Shown here: positions 32,289 to 41,437 of the stretch, piece by piece
How positions within the stretch are numbered: the stretch's first letter is position 1
How the letters are laid out: every line of letters begins with the position of its first letter
Assembly: GCF_002954765.1 (NCBI RefSeq)
Contig: NZ_MTPW01000001.1
Coordinates: 124,001-188,000 of the forward strand
Source: Nonlabens arenilitoris
GTDB lineage: Bacteria > Bacteroidota > Bacteroidia > Flavobacteriales > Flavobacteriaceae
DNA length: 64,000 bases
Reading direction: 5' to 3'
Made by a program: the position numbers and the translations under genes
The notes under the pieces: generated by a model
Told to the model about the DNA's origin: nothing
Database searches by the model: none
The model's input: only the letters and a program-made list of their open reading frames with translations

Positions 32289-33791
32289 TTAGTAAGCTGT
32301 CTGCACTCTAGCTCTTTGATGTATTTCATCAATTTGAATTAATAGGACAGGTATTCCATCTTCTCCTCCAAAACTGTATAATTTATCATTAATTTTAAAA
32401 GAAATATTAGTGATAATATTTTCAGTATTACTAATGTTTTCAAGAGTCGTAAAATTAAAATTTCTACTTTCCATTTCTAGAAGAATACCTTGTACATCTA
32501 TTGCTTTAGAATTTTTAGTAATCACAAATTCTTTAGTTAATTGAAAACTGACTACTGCTACCTCACTATCAAATGAGGCTGATGGGTTAAGTAAATTTCC
32601 GTCTTTATTAATAAGCATACCGTTACTGTTTTTTAAAACCAACGATAGACCATCAAATTCAAAATTAAAAACCTCGCCCTTAAGAGTGGTCGTTCCTTTT
32701 TCTGGAATATCTGACAACGATTTATTTAAAATCATAATTGTCTTACCTAAAGAATCATAGATAAAAGTTTTATCTGCAAAGGCCTTATAGGTACATTGTT
32801 CTCCAGAGAAGAACAGTGTATGATCACCTACAATGTCCTCTACACCAGTAGCATTTTGTTGCATGGCTTTTAAAACATAATCCGTGTTTTGTTTATCCTC
32901 TTCTATATAATTTTGTGAGTGATTAAAAGGTGCTTCTACTTGTGTAGTATTTTTTTCATTCTTAACAGACTCTGAAACAACTATCACAACAGGTTTTTTA
33001 GCACTATCTAATGGTGTAAATTGAGTATTTAATAAAGCCCTAGCTCTTTTAAGAGAATCTTTTCTGTGTTTCGTTTGTTGTGCAATTTCTTCTGCCTTTA
33101 ACCTTTCTGCTTCTAGTTTTTCTTCTTTAATTCTTTTTAAAGAATCTTTACGTTCATTATAATCCTTATTTACTGCTTGAGAAAGTGTTGAATAGCCACC
33201 ACTAGATTGATTAAGTCTTGCGCGTCTAGAATTTTCACGGGCTTTTTGAGCAGCTTGCTTTTGAGTATCTGCAACATCATCATACTCTACAGTGATATCT
33301 TCTTTTTCAAAAATATCTTTAATGCGCTGTTTGTATTGCTTCAATTTTTCTACACGAGCATTATAAATTTTTTTCTCTTTAGCTTCTTGAACAGGATCAC
33401 GATATAAGATAGACGGACTATCTTCATCACAAGAACCTGCATAGCTTACTATTTTAGTAACATTATTAATGACGATACATAAATCGTCAATTTCAGAATT
33501 AGACTTAATTACAAATTTTGTAGAACGTTGCGTTTTTTCTTGAAAAGCAATTCCTAATGTCATTACCTTTCCATTACGTGCCTTATAAGAAATTAACTGT
33601 GCATTGATTTCAAAAGATTCTTTTAAAGTGTCAAAAAATAAAAAGAGATCTTCTTTACTACTACTACTATCTAATTTAAATATGGTTTGATTTACACCTT
33701 CCACATCGTCAATAGACATTGAACTAGCGTGTGCATAATTACTTGAAAATAAAACAACTGTAAAAACAGTCATTATTAATCTAGAGAACAT
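32289..33791 (-). CDS. Exported protein, paralog A of a tandem pair
   Basis: 500-residue exported protein of unknown function. Start ATG 33791 gives signal peptide MFSRLIMTVFTVVLFSSNYAHA; the frame open further upstream covers the promoter. An N-terminal module (about 36-110, IFKLDSSSSKEDLFLFFDTLKE...) and a C-terminal module (about 425-497) match the repeat in the M56 protease. Between them is a charged coiled-coil (KDSLKRIKEEKLEAERLKAEE) and a beta domain with GEQCTYKAFADKTFIYDSLGK that recurs in paralog B. It follows paralog B on the same strand; a -7 TATTTTTG at 33816-33823 gives it its own promoter. Confidence 0.8.
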   Translation of the reverse strand: MFSRLIMTVFTVVLFSSNYAHASSMSIDDVEGVNQTIFKLDSSSSKEDLFLFFDTLKESFEINAQLISYKARNGKVMTLGIAFQEKTQRSTKFVIKSNSEIDDLCIVINNVTKIVSYAGSCDEDSPSILYRDPVQEAKEKKIYNARVEKLKQYKQRIKDIFEKEDITVEYDDVADTQKQAAQKARENSRRARLNQSSGGYSTLSQAVNKDYNERKDSLKRIKEEKLEAERLKAEEIAQQTKHRKDSLKRARALLNTQFTPLDSAKKPVVIVVSESVKNEKNTTQVEAPFNHSQNYIEEDKQNTDYVLKAMQQNATGVEDIVGDHTLFFSGEQCTYKAFADKTFIYDSLGKTIMILNKSLSDIPEKGTTTLKGEVFNFEFDGLSLVLKNSNGMLINKDGNLLNPSASFDSEVAVVSFQLTKEFVITKNSKAIDVQGILLEMESRNFNFTTLENISNTENIITNISFKINDKLYSFGGEDGIPVLLIQIDEIHQRARVQTAY

Positions 33792-33815
33792 TTTTATATT
33801 TATTAATTCAGTTTG

Positions 33816-33823
33816 CAAAAATA
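33816..33823 (-). promoter_or_regulatory. -7 element TATTTTTG for paralog A
   Basis: Exact TAnnTTTG match on the minus strand, 24 nt before the chosen ATG at 33791 and inside the frame's upstream extension. Confidence 0.55.
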
Positions 33824-33907
33824 CATAGTAAAAGATATTAATGATTATTCCCACGATATAGTTACTGTTAAATCCATTAAATACATAACTTTTAAGTTGA
33901 ACGGTAA

Positions 33908-35790
33908 CTATTCTTTACTCTCTGTTACATTTACTCGATTATTTCTTTCATCTATATCAATTAAAACAAACGTAACAGACTCTAATACATTGAAAACAAA
34001 TGTCTCATCGTCAATTCTAAAAACCAGATCAGTCAATTGACCGCGATCATTATGTTTTAATTCTAGTAACTCTGTGTCAAACTGATATTGCTTAATTTTA
34101 ATAAGAATATCTTCAACCTCATTCTTATTAAAAGAGGTTGGTATCTTAAAACTATGAGTAGGCTTAAACTCTTTATTATTAATATCTTCACTATCAACTC
34201 CAGCACCTACTACCTTACCTTTCTCGTCAATAAGTTCTCCTTGTAAATTTTTAATAATGAGTAAATTTTCTGTAAATTCATAAATAGCCTCAACACTATT
34301 AACAATGACTTTACCTTTTTGTGGTGCGTCTATGAGCTCATCTTCTATGGTTAAAATTTTATTCCCGAAAGCATCATATATAAATGTGCGTCCCATATAG
34401 ACTTTAAAGCTACACTGCTCTGCATTAAAAATTAAAAACCTTGTTCAATTATTCTATTCTCAATAGCTATGTAACCTTGTTGATTTGCATTAATCATTAG
34501 TTGTTTGCGAGAAGTTGTTTGATCTAAATCTTCTCTATATCTTTCTCTCTCATCAATTAGCTCCTGTTCTGCTTTCAACAGCGCCGCTCTTCTCTTTTCT
34601 TCTTCAATGAGACGTTCTTTCTCTAATTGTGCATTAAGTTCATCTTGTAAAGCTTGTCGCTCTAGGGCGAGTCTATCTAATTCGATCTGTCTTTCTAACC
34701 GTTTTAATTCTAGAGCCTCTTTTTCTTTCTTTACTCGTTCATTTTCCGCCTTAACTTGCTCTAATCGTTCGGCTTCCAGTCTTTTACGTACTCTTATTAC
34801 TTCTCTAGCACGTTCTTTTTCTTCTTCCTTTAAGCGCAGTGCTTCTTTTTTATCTTGTTCTTCTTGCAGACGTCGTTGCTCTAGTCGTTGTTGAGCAGCA
34901 AGCCGTTCCTTTTCTAATGTTTCTAACTGAAGTCGTTCTTCTTGCGCAAGAGTTTCTAGTCTAGCCGTTTCAATAGCTATTTGCTTCTTTTCCTCTTCTA
35001 GTTTTGCAATTCGCGCTGCTTCTTCTTCTTGTCTTCTAGCTAGTTGCCGTTCACTAACTTCTTTTAATTGCTGTTCTCTTTTTAATGCCCTTTCTGCTAT
35101 TAATTGCTCGTTTTGAATACGTCTTTCCTCTTGTTGCGCTTCTAGTTTTGCTTTTCTAGCTAATACATCAATACGTCGTTGTTCTTGCTGTTGTTTCACT
35201 CTCAATCTGGCTGCCTCTATATCTTTCTCCGTTTTTGCCTTACGAGCTGCTATTACAGATTGAGCAGCCTGACGAGCATCAACCTCTTTTTGCTCTTCTT
35301 GTTTTTGATTTTCTTTTACTTCAACCTCAGTAGAGTCTGCTGGTTTTTGATTTGAAAATGATTCATATTGTGCAGCACTTATAGGTGTGACTGCCTTTAA
35401 AGCCACTTCACACGGCGCAAACTCAATGATGTCATTTAAAGCAGGATTGAGAGTTAAGCAAATAGTATCGATACCATTCTCATTTTGAATATGTAAAGGA
35501 AATACGGTGCCATTTTTATCTGTCAAAGTAAGATCTAGTAAAGTAATAACTCCACCATGGCGCTTATATCCATTTAATTTTGCCTTAATGCTATGATTTA
35601 AAAACAGCTCTTTAAAAAGCTCAAAGATTTCTGTTCTAGTCGAACTTTTTTCAATGCTAAAGGTTGCAATTTCTGTATTGGAGTAGATAGTATGTGCAAT
35701 GGTTGCTGGTGTTTCCGCTTTCGCGAAAGCGTAGAACCCAACAAATAGCACGATCACTAACAACTTCCATTTCCCTACAAATGAAGTCAT
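33908..35790 (-). pseudogene. Exported protein, paralog B, split by a one-base frameshift
   Basis: Two frames that together match paralog A end to end. The first (35790-34432, 452 residues) has signal peptide MTSFVGKWKLLVIVLFVGFY, the N-terminal M56-type module (about 42-118), a conserved Cys near residue 127 and a very long charged alpha-helix (about 160-420, rich in E, R, K, L, Q) and stops in EQGF-stop. The second (from about 34440 to 33908) continues LIFNAEQCSFKVY-MGRTFIYDAFGNKI, aligned residue for residue to paralog A. Adding one T to the T5 run (minus strand, bases 34438-34434) restores a 627-residue protein. Either a true pseudogene, a sequencing error, or, less likely, programmed slippage at UUU-UAA. 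Palindrome copy at 35716-35731 lies in the signal peptide (FAKA). Confidence 0.75.
35716..35731. repeat. Iterated palindrome, copy 7 (perfect 16 bp)
   Basis: CGCTTTCGCGAAAGCG at the signal-peptide end of paralog B, read A-F-A-K-A. Confidence 0.95.
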
Positions 35791-35902
35791 CGTCGTTTAA
35801 TTTATGACTCCTAAAGTAAACAAATAATCAAAAGCAACCTTAATACTATTTTTAATTTAGAAGAATCAACAAAAATAGGCGCTAAATGACATCAAAATAA
35901 TA

Positions 35903-35931
35903 TTGCCATTTCTATAAAGCGATTAACTTTG
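35903..35931 (+). promoter_or_regulatory. Promoter of thrS
   Basis: TTG (35903-35905), 18-nt spacer, TAACTTTG (35924-35931); ATG of thrS is 21 nt downstream. No T-box or other leader structure fits in so short a leader. Confidence 0.75.
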
Positions 35932-35951
35932 CAAGTTCATATTTTGTAGTT

Positions 35952-37898
35952 ATGATTAAAATTACTTTGCCAGACGGCAGTATAAAAGAAATGGAAAACG
36001 GCACCACACCTATGGATGTCGCGATGAGCATATCACAAGGACTTGCTCGCAATGTAATAAGCGCTAGTTTTAACGGCACTAAAGTAGAAACTAAAACACC
36101 TCTTACTGAAGATGGAAGTTTAGTCCTATACACCTTTAGTAATCCTGAAGGTAAAGAAGCTTTCTGGCACTCTACTTCTCACATTATGGCACAAGCTATT
36201 GAAGAGTTGTTTCCTGGTGTAAGCTTAACGATAGGTCCTGCAATAGATAATGGTTTTTACTATGATATAGATTTTAAAGAACATTCAATATCTGAAAGTG
36301 ATATACCTAAAATAGAGGCTCGCATGCTAGAAATCGCACGTGGTAAACATGAGTTTACCATGCGTAGTGTTTCAAAAGCAGATGCTCTTCAATTTTACAA
36401 AGATCAAAATAACCCTTATAAGGTAGAACTGATTGAAAATCTGACAGATGGTGAGATCACTTTTTGTGATCACGATACATTTACTGATTTATGTCGTGGT
36501 GGTCATATCCCTAACACTGGAATTATAAAGGCCGTAAAAATTATGAGTATTGCTGGTGCATACTGGCGTGGAGATGAAAATAATCCACAATTAACACGTA
36601 TGTACGGTACTTCTTTTCCTAAACAAAAAGATCTTAAAGAATATCTAGAATTACTAGAAGAAGCAAAAAAACGAGATCATAGAAAATTAGGTAAAGAATT
36701 ACAATTATTTACCTTTTCTCAACGTGTAGGTCAAGGTTTACCATTGTGGTTACCTAAAGGTGCTGCATTGCGTGAACGATTAGAGGACTTTTTAAAGAAA
36801 GCACAAAAAAAGGCTGGATATGAAATGGTAGTGAGTCCTCATATAGGTTCTAAAGAACTCTATGTTACATCTGGTCACTATGCTAAGTATGGTGAAGACT
36901 CTTTTCAACCTATTAAGACGCCTAATGATGACGAAGAGTTTTTATTAAAACCTATGAACTGTCCACATCACTGTGAGATTTATAAAAGTTCACAATGGTC
37001 TTATAGAGATTTACCTAAACGATTTGCAGAATTCGGTACTGTATACAGATATGAACAAAGTGGTGAATTACACGGACTTACTCGAGTAAGAGGTTTTACT
37101 CAAGATGATGCGCACATTTTCTGTATGCCAGAGCAACTTGACAAAGAGTTTAAAGCAGTTATAGATTTAGTGTTATATGTATTTGGCTCTTTAGGATTTG
37201 AGAATTTTACAGCACAAGTAAGTATACGCGATCCTAAGAAACCAGAAAAATATATAGGTGACACTAAAAACTGGGAAATTGCAGAAAACGCGATTATCAG
37301 TGCAGCAAAAGATAAAGGTCTTAATTATGTAATTGAAGAAGGTGAAGCTGCCTTTTATGGTCCTAAATTAGACTTTATGGTGAAAGATGCCCTAGGTCGC
37401 AGCTGGCAATTAGGTACTATTCAAGTAGATTACAATTTACCAGAACGTTTTGACTTATGGTATAAAGGAGCTGACAATGAGTCACATAGGCCAGTAATGA
37501 TCCATAGAGCACCATTTGGTAGTATGGAACGTTTTATAGCTATTTTATTAGAACACACCGGCGGAAACTTCCCATTATGGTTGATGCCAGAGCAGTGTAC
37601 TATTCTGTCTCTCAGTGAGAAATATGAAAATTATGCTAAACAAGTGGCAAATTCGCTAGAAAATAACGAAATTCGCACAACGGTTGATAATCGTGCCGAG
37701 ACCATGGGTAAAAAAATCCGTGAGGCTGAGATGAACAAGTTACCCTACATGTTGATTGTAGGAGAACAAGAAGAAAAAGACGGCACAATTTCTGTACGTA
37801 AACATGGAGGAGACGATTTAGGAAGTATGAGTGTTGAAACATTCAGCCAACTTATAAAAGACGAGATTGCCTCGACAATAAAAACATTTGAAGTTTAA
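35952..37898 (+). CDS. thrS: Threonyl-tRNA synthetase
   Basis: 648-residue class II synthetase charging tRNA-Thr. Order: TGS domain (MIKITLPDGSIKEMENG), editing/SAD domain with FWHSTSHIMAQAIEELFPG (HxxxH zinc-like site) and CRGGHIPNTG, catalytic core with motif 2 FGTVYRYEQSGELHGLTRVRGFTQDDAHIFC and zinc ligands KPMNCPHHCEIYK, motif 3 PVMIHRAPFGSMERFIAILLEH, then the anticodon-binding domain. Length is normal. infC follows 16 bp after the stop. Confidence 0.98.
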   Translation: MIKITLPDGSIKEMENGTTPMDVAMSISQGLARNVISASFNGTKVETKTPLTEDGSLVLYTFSNPEGKEAFWHSTSHIMAQAIEELFPGVSLTIGPAIDNGFYYDIDFKEHSISESDIPKIEARMLEIARGKHEFTMRSVSKADALQFYKDQNNPYKVELIENLTDGEITFCDHDTFTDLCRGGHIPNTGIIKAVKIMSIAGAYWRGDENNPQLTRMYGTSFPKQKDLKEYLELLEEAKKRDHRKLGKELQLFTFSQRVGQGLPLWLPKGAALRERLEDFLKKAQKKAGYEMVVSPHIGSKELYVTSGHYAKYGEDSFQPIKTPNDDEEFLLKPMNCPHHCEIYKSSQWSYRDLPKRFAEFGTVYRYEQSGELHGLTRVRGFTQDDAHIFCMPEQLDKEFKAVIDLVLYVFGSLGFENFTAQVSIRDPKKPEKYIGDTKNWEIAENAIISAAKDKGLNYVIEEGEAAFYGPKLDFMVKDALGRSWQLGTIQVDYNLPERFDLWYKGADNESHRPVMIHRAPFGSMERFIAILLEHTGGNFPLWLMPEQCTILSLSEKYENYAKQVANSLENNEIRTTVDNRAETMGKKIREAEMNKLPYMLIVGEQEEKDGTISVRKHGGDDLGSMSVETFSQLIKDEIASTIKTFEV

Positions 37899-37914
37899 TT
37901 AAAATTATTTAGCC

Positions 37915-38469
37915 ATAGCAATAAGAAGACGCAGAAGCCGCGGACCGGCTCGTATTATCAAAGAAGACAAGCACGCGATTAATGAGAAAATCCGCGCTAG
38001 AAAAGTACGCCTTGTAGGTGAAGGAGTTGAACCACAAGTAATCGACACACGAGATGCGCTTGCAAAAGCACGTGAAATGGAGTTAGATCTTGTAGAAATT
38101 TCACCTAACGCAGATCCGCCGGTAGCAAAAATCATGGACTACAAAAAGTTTGTCTATGAACAGAAGAAACGTGAAAAGGTGATGAAGGCCAATGCCTCTA
38201 AAGTAGTCATCAAGGAAATCCGTTTTGGACCTAATACAGATGACCACGATTACGAGTTTAAAAGAAAACACGCTGAAAAGTTCCTTAAAGAAGGCGCTAA
38301 ATTGAAAGCTTATGTCTTTTTTAAAGGTCGTTCTATTATCTACAAAGATCAAGGAGAAATTCTATTATTAAGACTTGCCCGTGACTTAGAAGAACTAGGT
38401 AAAGTGGAGCAAATGCCTAAACTAGAAGGGAAACGTATGAATATGTTTCTTGCACCTAAGAAAAAGTAG
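37915..38469 (+). CDS. infC: Translation initiation factor IF-3, apparent AUA start
   Basis: 184-residue factor that binds the 30S subunit and proofreads initiator codon-anticodon pairing. The first ATG in frame (38077) would remove 54 residues including the conserved [14 protein letters not shown] segment. Reading back to the in-frame TAA at 37900, the only codons in the normal N-terminal position are ATA-GCA-ATA-AGA-AGA ([10 protein letters not shown]), so AUA at 37915 is the likely start. IF-3 genes elsewhere use AUU/AUC/AUA starts for autoregulation. C-terminal features: [15 protein letters not shown] and [25 protein letters not shown]. It lies 16 bp after thrS. Confidence 0.93.
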   Translation: MAIRRRRSRGPARIIKEDKHAINEKIRARKVRLVGEGVEPQVIDTRDALAKAREMELDLVEISPNADPPVAKIMDYKKFVYEQKKREKVMKANASKVVIKEIRFGPNTDDHDYEFKRKHAEKFLKEGAKLKAYVFFKGRSIIYKDQGEILLLRLARDLEELGKVEQMPKLEGKRMNMFLAPKKK

Positions 38470-38489
38470 GTAGATATCAATAAAAATAC

Positions 38490-38518
38490 TATTTTTGCAG
38501 TCCTCAAAATGAGGGCTG
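38490..38518 (+). promoter_or_regulatory. Promoter and leader hairpin before rpmI
   Basis: TATTTTTG (38490-38497) matches the -7 consensus and is followed at once by a hairpin CAGTCCTCA / TGAGGGCTG, loop AAA, then TTTTATTT. The hairpin could terminate infC readthrough or act as the L20/L35 autoregulatory site in the rpmI leader. Confidence 0.55.
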
Positions 38519-38570
38519 TTTTATTTCAACGGCTTTCGTGCTGAGAATGCGAGAATTTAAAAAGGAAATT

Positions 38571-38768
38571 ATGCCTAAAATGAAAACTAAATCTAGTGCT
38601 AAGAAGCGTTTTAAGCTTACAGGTACTGGTAAAATCAAAAGAAAACACGCTTTTAAGAGTCACATCCTTACTAAAAAAAGTAAGAAGCGTAAACTAGCTT
38701 TAACGCACGATGGACTTGTGCACAAAGCAGATGAAGACAATATCAAGTTACAATTACGTCTTAAGTAA
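38571..38768 (+). CDS. rpmI: 50S ribosomal protein L35
   Basis: 65 residues starting [20 protein letters not shown], the standard L35 N-terminus (the frame is open 33 bp further upstream, not translated). Basic, with [22 protein letters not shown]. It lies between infC and rplT in the conserved infC - rpmI - rplT order. Confidence 0.97.
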   Translation: MPKMKTKSSAKKRFKLTGTGKIKRKHAFKSHILTKKSKKRKLALTHDGLVHKADEDNIKLQLRLK

Positions 38769-38871
38769 GACCTTATTGTAAACCTTGATGGTTTATTAAT
38801 TAATAACAAACCCAGTAGAAAGGCTTATCAAGAATTCTTTATGAATCGCCTCCTATTAAAAAATTAAAATT

Positions 38872-39216
38872 ATGCCTAGAGCTAAAAACAGAGTAGCGAG
38901 CAGAGCTCGCAGAAAAAGAGTGCTTAAACAAGCCAAAGGTTACTTCGGACGTCGTAAAAACGTATGGACAGTAGCAAAAAACGCAGTAGAGAAGGCAATG
39001 TCTTACTCTTACCGTGATAGAAGAAATAAGAAAAGAACTTTCCGTGCCTTATGGATCACGCGTATCAACGCTGGTGCACGTATGCATGGAATGAGCTACT
39101 CACAGTTTATGGGAGCTGTTAAGAAGAATGATATCGAGTTAAATCGTAAAGTTCTTGCTGACTTAGCAATGAATCACCCAGAAGCTTTTGAAGCTGTAGT
39201 AAACAAAGTAAAATAA
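38872..39216 (+). CDS. rplT: 50S ribosomal protein L20
   Basis: 114-residue large-subunit protein: [29 protein letters not shown] at the N-terminus and [24 protein letters not shown] in the core; normal length. The 103-bp gap after rpmI contains a short inverted repeat TAAACC-TTGAT-GGTTTA (about 38780-38796), which may be part of an L20 operator. Confidence 0.98.
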   Translation: MPRAKNRVASRARRKRVLKQAKGYFGRRKNVWTVAKNAVEKAMSYSYRDRRNKKRTFRALWITRINAGARMHGMSYSQFMGAVKKNDIELNRKVLADLAMNHPEAFEAVVNKVK

Positions 39217-39242
39217 ATTAGGTTTAACAACCTCTCGCAAAT

Positions 39243-39276
39243 AAAAAATCCCATCAGCAATGATGGGATTTTTTTA
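39243..39276. terminator. Bidirectional terminator after rplT
   Basis: Perfect stem AAATCCCATCA / TGATGGGATTT, loop GCAA, with T7 on the right and A-run on the left; serves convergent rplT and the 39303 gene. Confidence 0.9.
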
Positions 39277-39302
39277 TTTACAATTATAGATCTTAATAAC
39301 TA

Positions 39303-39890
39303 TTATTTTTCTTCAGATATATGTTCTAGCTCTTTTATTTCTTTATTATATTTTTCTTGAGCTTTTTCATAATTACCTTTTTCTAATTGATCTTTACGCT
39401 CTTCATTTGCTGATTCTAAAGCTCCAATGTATTCCATAGTAACTTCTTTAAGTTCTTCACGCAAGTCCTCATATTTCTCAGTCAATTCTTCTAGATCTTC
39501 CATATACTCTTCACGATCTGTCTTGTAAGCAATAAGCTCTTTATATTCTTTCTGAACATCAGCAACATCTTCTCTAACTTCCTCAGTATTTACCCAAGAT
39601 GGCATGGTATCATCTAACATCATAATATTAGTTCCCATTTTTGAAACTAATACTTTAGTTTGCTCTAAGCTTGCTCCTTCTAATAAATACATATGATTAG
39701 AAAGGGTATTGAAACTGGTCCAATCGCCTACTCCTACAACACCTTCGTCTTTTAAATCATCTGCGATACCGTTAACATTGGTAATTGTCCCTTTATTAAC
39801 GCCCGGTAATGGCTCATAGGTTTGAGCATTTACCGCATTTAATGATAACAATCCTGCTACAGCTATTGTACTTAAAATTCTCTTCTTCAT
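39303..39890 (-). CDS. Exported coiled-coil protein
   Basis: 195-residue periplasmic protein of unknown function. Signal peptide MKKRILSTIAVAGLLSLNAVNA with AxA-type cleavage, then a short globular part (GVVGVGDWTSFNTLSNHMYLL, IMMLDDTMPSWV) and a long highly acidic coiled coil from about residue 105 to 185 (VADVQKEYKELIAY, DLEELTEKYEDLREELKEV). No enzyme motif. Promoter at 39933-39959. Confidence 0.78.
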   Translation of the reverse strand: MKKRILSTIAVAGLLSLNAVNAQTYEPLPGVNKGTITNVNGIADDLKDEGVVGVGDWTSFNTLSNHMYLLEGASLEQTKVLVSKMGTNIMMLDDTMPSWVNTEEVREDVADVQKEYKELIAYKTDREEYMEDLEELTEKYEDLREELKEVTMEYIGALESANEERKDQLEKGNYEKAQEKYNKEIKELEHISEEK

Positions 39891-39932
39891 TGGTCTAAAT
39901 CTTTATATTAGTTATACTTAATTATTATAACA

Positions 39933-39959
39933 CAAAGATAAATTTGACTATGTAACCAA
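39933..39959 (-). promoter_or_regulatory. Promoter of the coiled-coil protein gene
   Basis: Minus strand: TTG (39959-39957), 16-nt spacer, TATCTTTG (39940-39933); ATG 43 nt downstream. Confidence 0.6.
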
Positions 39960-40087
39960 TGAAAACTATTAAATTAAGATTTATACAAAAAAAACGTTGC
40001 TTTTAACAAAATGAGCTACAATATTAACGTAATCAACCTCTTTTACTACAAAAAACTTAAAATAAGCTGTCTTTTTTAAAAAATCGT

Positions 40088-41080
40088 TTAATTAATATGA
40101 TAAATACCACCTATATTTAAATTGATGAAATTACCTGCACTTAATTGAGAACTCAAATCCCAATTATTAAAATGATAAGTAGCACCTACATCCACTTTGT
40201 AGCTATCTTGTGTTTCACTTAAAACCTCTAGCACTTGATTTAAAGTTTGCAGAAAAATGCCATCGTCTCCACTTAACTCATAATCTATCCAGCTACGATT
40301 ATAAGCAACACCTGAACTAAAAGTCCAGTCCTTATAATTTTTACTTGCTATTATCTGAAATAATATAGCATGTGCGTCAACTAAAGACCCATCGATAACT
40401 GCTAGCGGCGGAAAATTATCATCAGATCGTAATTCATATGGATTGAATGATAGATTTAAGTCAAATAAAGAATAACTGGTTAAAAACGCCAACTCAACAG
40501 GACGATCACCCTTGAAAAAATATTGTGATAAATTATGTTTTACTCCAATTCCATAAATTGCATAATCAGATTTATCTATCTTTATATTAGGTGAATATCT
40601 TAATAGAAGCTCTGTTTCCTGCCACAACCCTACTCCTACTTGTAAAAATGGGTAGGCTAGAAATCCTGTATCGATACCTTCAAAAGCCTGAAATTCGTAC
40701 TCTTCACCATCAATTGTAAAATCAAAAAAGGTACGTTGTTCACCTCCTAACGTAGTAGGTATGGTAGTAGACTCATCACCTCGTATCGTTAAATTTAATA
40801 AGTCATCGTTATTGATATCAAAATTCTTTTTGCTTGATGGAAAGACTAAAGCATTAGCATGTAATGCAATGGTGACCTTATACTTATCTAAAGAATTTGC
40901 ACTATGATACCAACCAGCACTAGATTGCATCACAGAAGCTTCAGCCGCTGGCTGAACATACCGGTCAGAAATTAGAAGCAAATCGGTAAGTACGTTTCCC
41001 AAATCCTCATTTTGAGATTTAGAAAATTCCGCTTTCGCGAAAGCGAAAACACAACAAAGAATAGTAACTTTAAAATTCAT
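40088..41080 (-). CDS. DUF6588-like outer-membrane protein
   Basis: 330-residue exported protein, probably an outer-membrane barrel: signal peptide MNFKVTILCCVFAFA, then QNEDLGNVLTDLLLISDRYVQPAAEA, a pattern matching DUF6588 proteins of Bacteroidota, alternating strands (GFLAYPFLQVGVGLWQETELLLRY), and a C-terminal FINLNIGGIYHIN. The palindrome at 41030-41045 supplies AFAKA at the signal peptide/mature junction, giving an abnormal AEFSKSQ stretch before the conserved NEDLG. Confidence 0.8.
   Translation of the reverse strand: MNFKVTILCCVFAFAKAEFSKSQNEDLGNVLTDLLLISDRYVQPAAEASVMQSSAGWYHSANSLDKYKVTIALHANALVFPSSKKNFDINNDDLLNLTIRGDESTTIPTTLGGEQRTFFDFTIDGEEYEFQAFEGIDTGFLAYPFLQVGVGLWQETELLLRYSPNIKIDKSDYAIYGIGVKHNLSQYFFKGDRPVELAFLTSYSLFDLNLSFNPYELRSDDNFPPLAVIDGSLVDAHAILFQIIASKNYKDWTFSSGVAYNRSWIDYELSGDDGIFLQTLNQVLEVLSETQDSYKVDVGATYHFNNWDLSSQLSAGNFINLNIGGIYHIN
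41030..41045. repeat. Iterated palindrome, copy 8 (perfect 16 bp)
   Basis: CGCTTTCGCGAAAGCG in the signal-peptide region of the DUF6588-like gene, read A-F-A-K-A. Confidence 0.95.
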
Positions 41081-41121
41081 AAGGCTGGCAATAAGTCGGT
41101 GAAAATAAATAAAAACAAATT

Positions 41122-41436
41122 ATGATAGTTTCAACAACTGATTTTATACCAGGAAAAGAAATAGAAGCCATTCTAGGAGTTGCTAGAGGCAGCACTGTTA
41201 GAGCAAGAAATGTAGGGAGCGATATTTTTGCGGGTTTAAAAAATCTAGTAGGAGGAGAAATTGATGAGTATACAAAATTACAAGCACATAGTAGAGATCA
41301 AGCCATGCAACGTATGGTAGACGATGCTAGAAGACTGGGCGCAGACGCTATTATTAACGTAAGACTTACTTCTTCAATGGTAATGCAAGGTGCAAGCGAA
41401 ATCCTAGCCTACGGGACCGCGGTTAAAATAAAATAA
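41122..41436 (+). CDS. YbjQ/DUF74 (heavy-metal-binding domain) protein
   Basis: 104-residue YbjQ-family protein: IVSTTDFIPGKEIEAILGVARG at the N-terminus, then RDQAMQRMVDDARRLGADAIINVRL and AYGTAVKI. The fold forms a pentameric ring in structural studies of the family; function unsettled. A 42-residue membrane protein gene starts 1 bp after its stop. Confidence 0.92.
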   Translation: MIVSTTDFIPGKEIEAILGVARGSTVRARNVGSDIFAGLKNLVGGEIDEYTKLQAHSRDQAMQRMVDDARRLGADAIINVRLTSSMVMQGASEILAYGTAVKIK

Positions 41437-41437
41437 G

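Noticed and set aside
34500..35310. Low-complexity DNA on the plus strand
   Set aside because: Explained by a long E/R/K-rich helix coded on the minus strand in paralog B, not a satellite; the plus-strand ORF at 34607 is a shadow.
38077..38469. infC starting at the first ATG
   Set aside because: Would remove 54 conserved N-terminal residues of IF-3; the AUA start at 37915 fits better.
38530..38546. GGCTTTCGTGC as another palindrome copy
   Set aside because: Only the left half resembles the motif; the right arm is absent, so chance similarity is likely.
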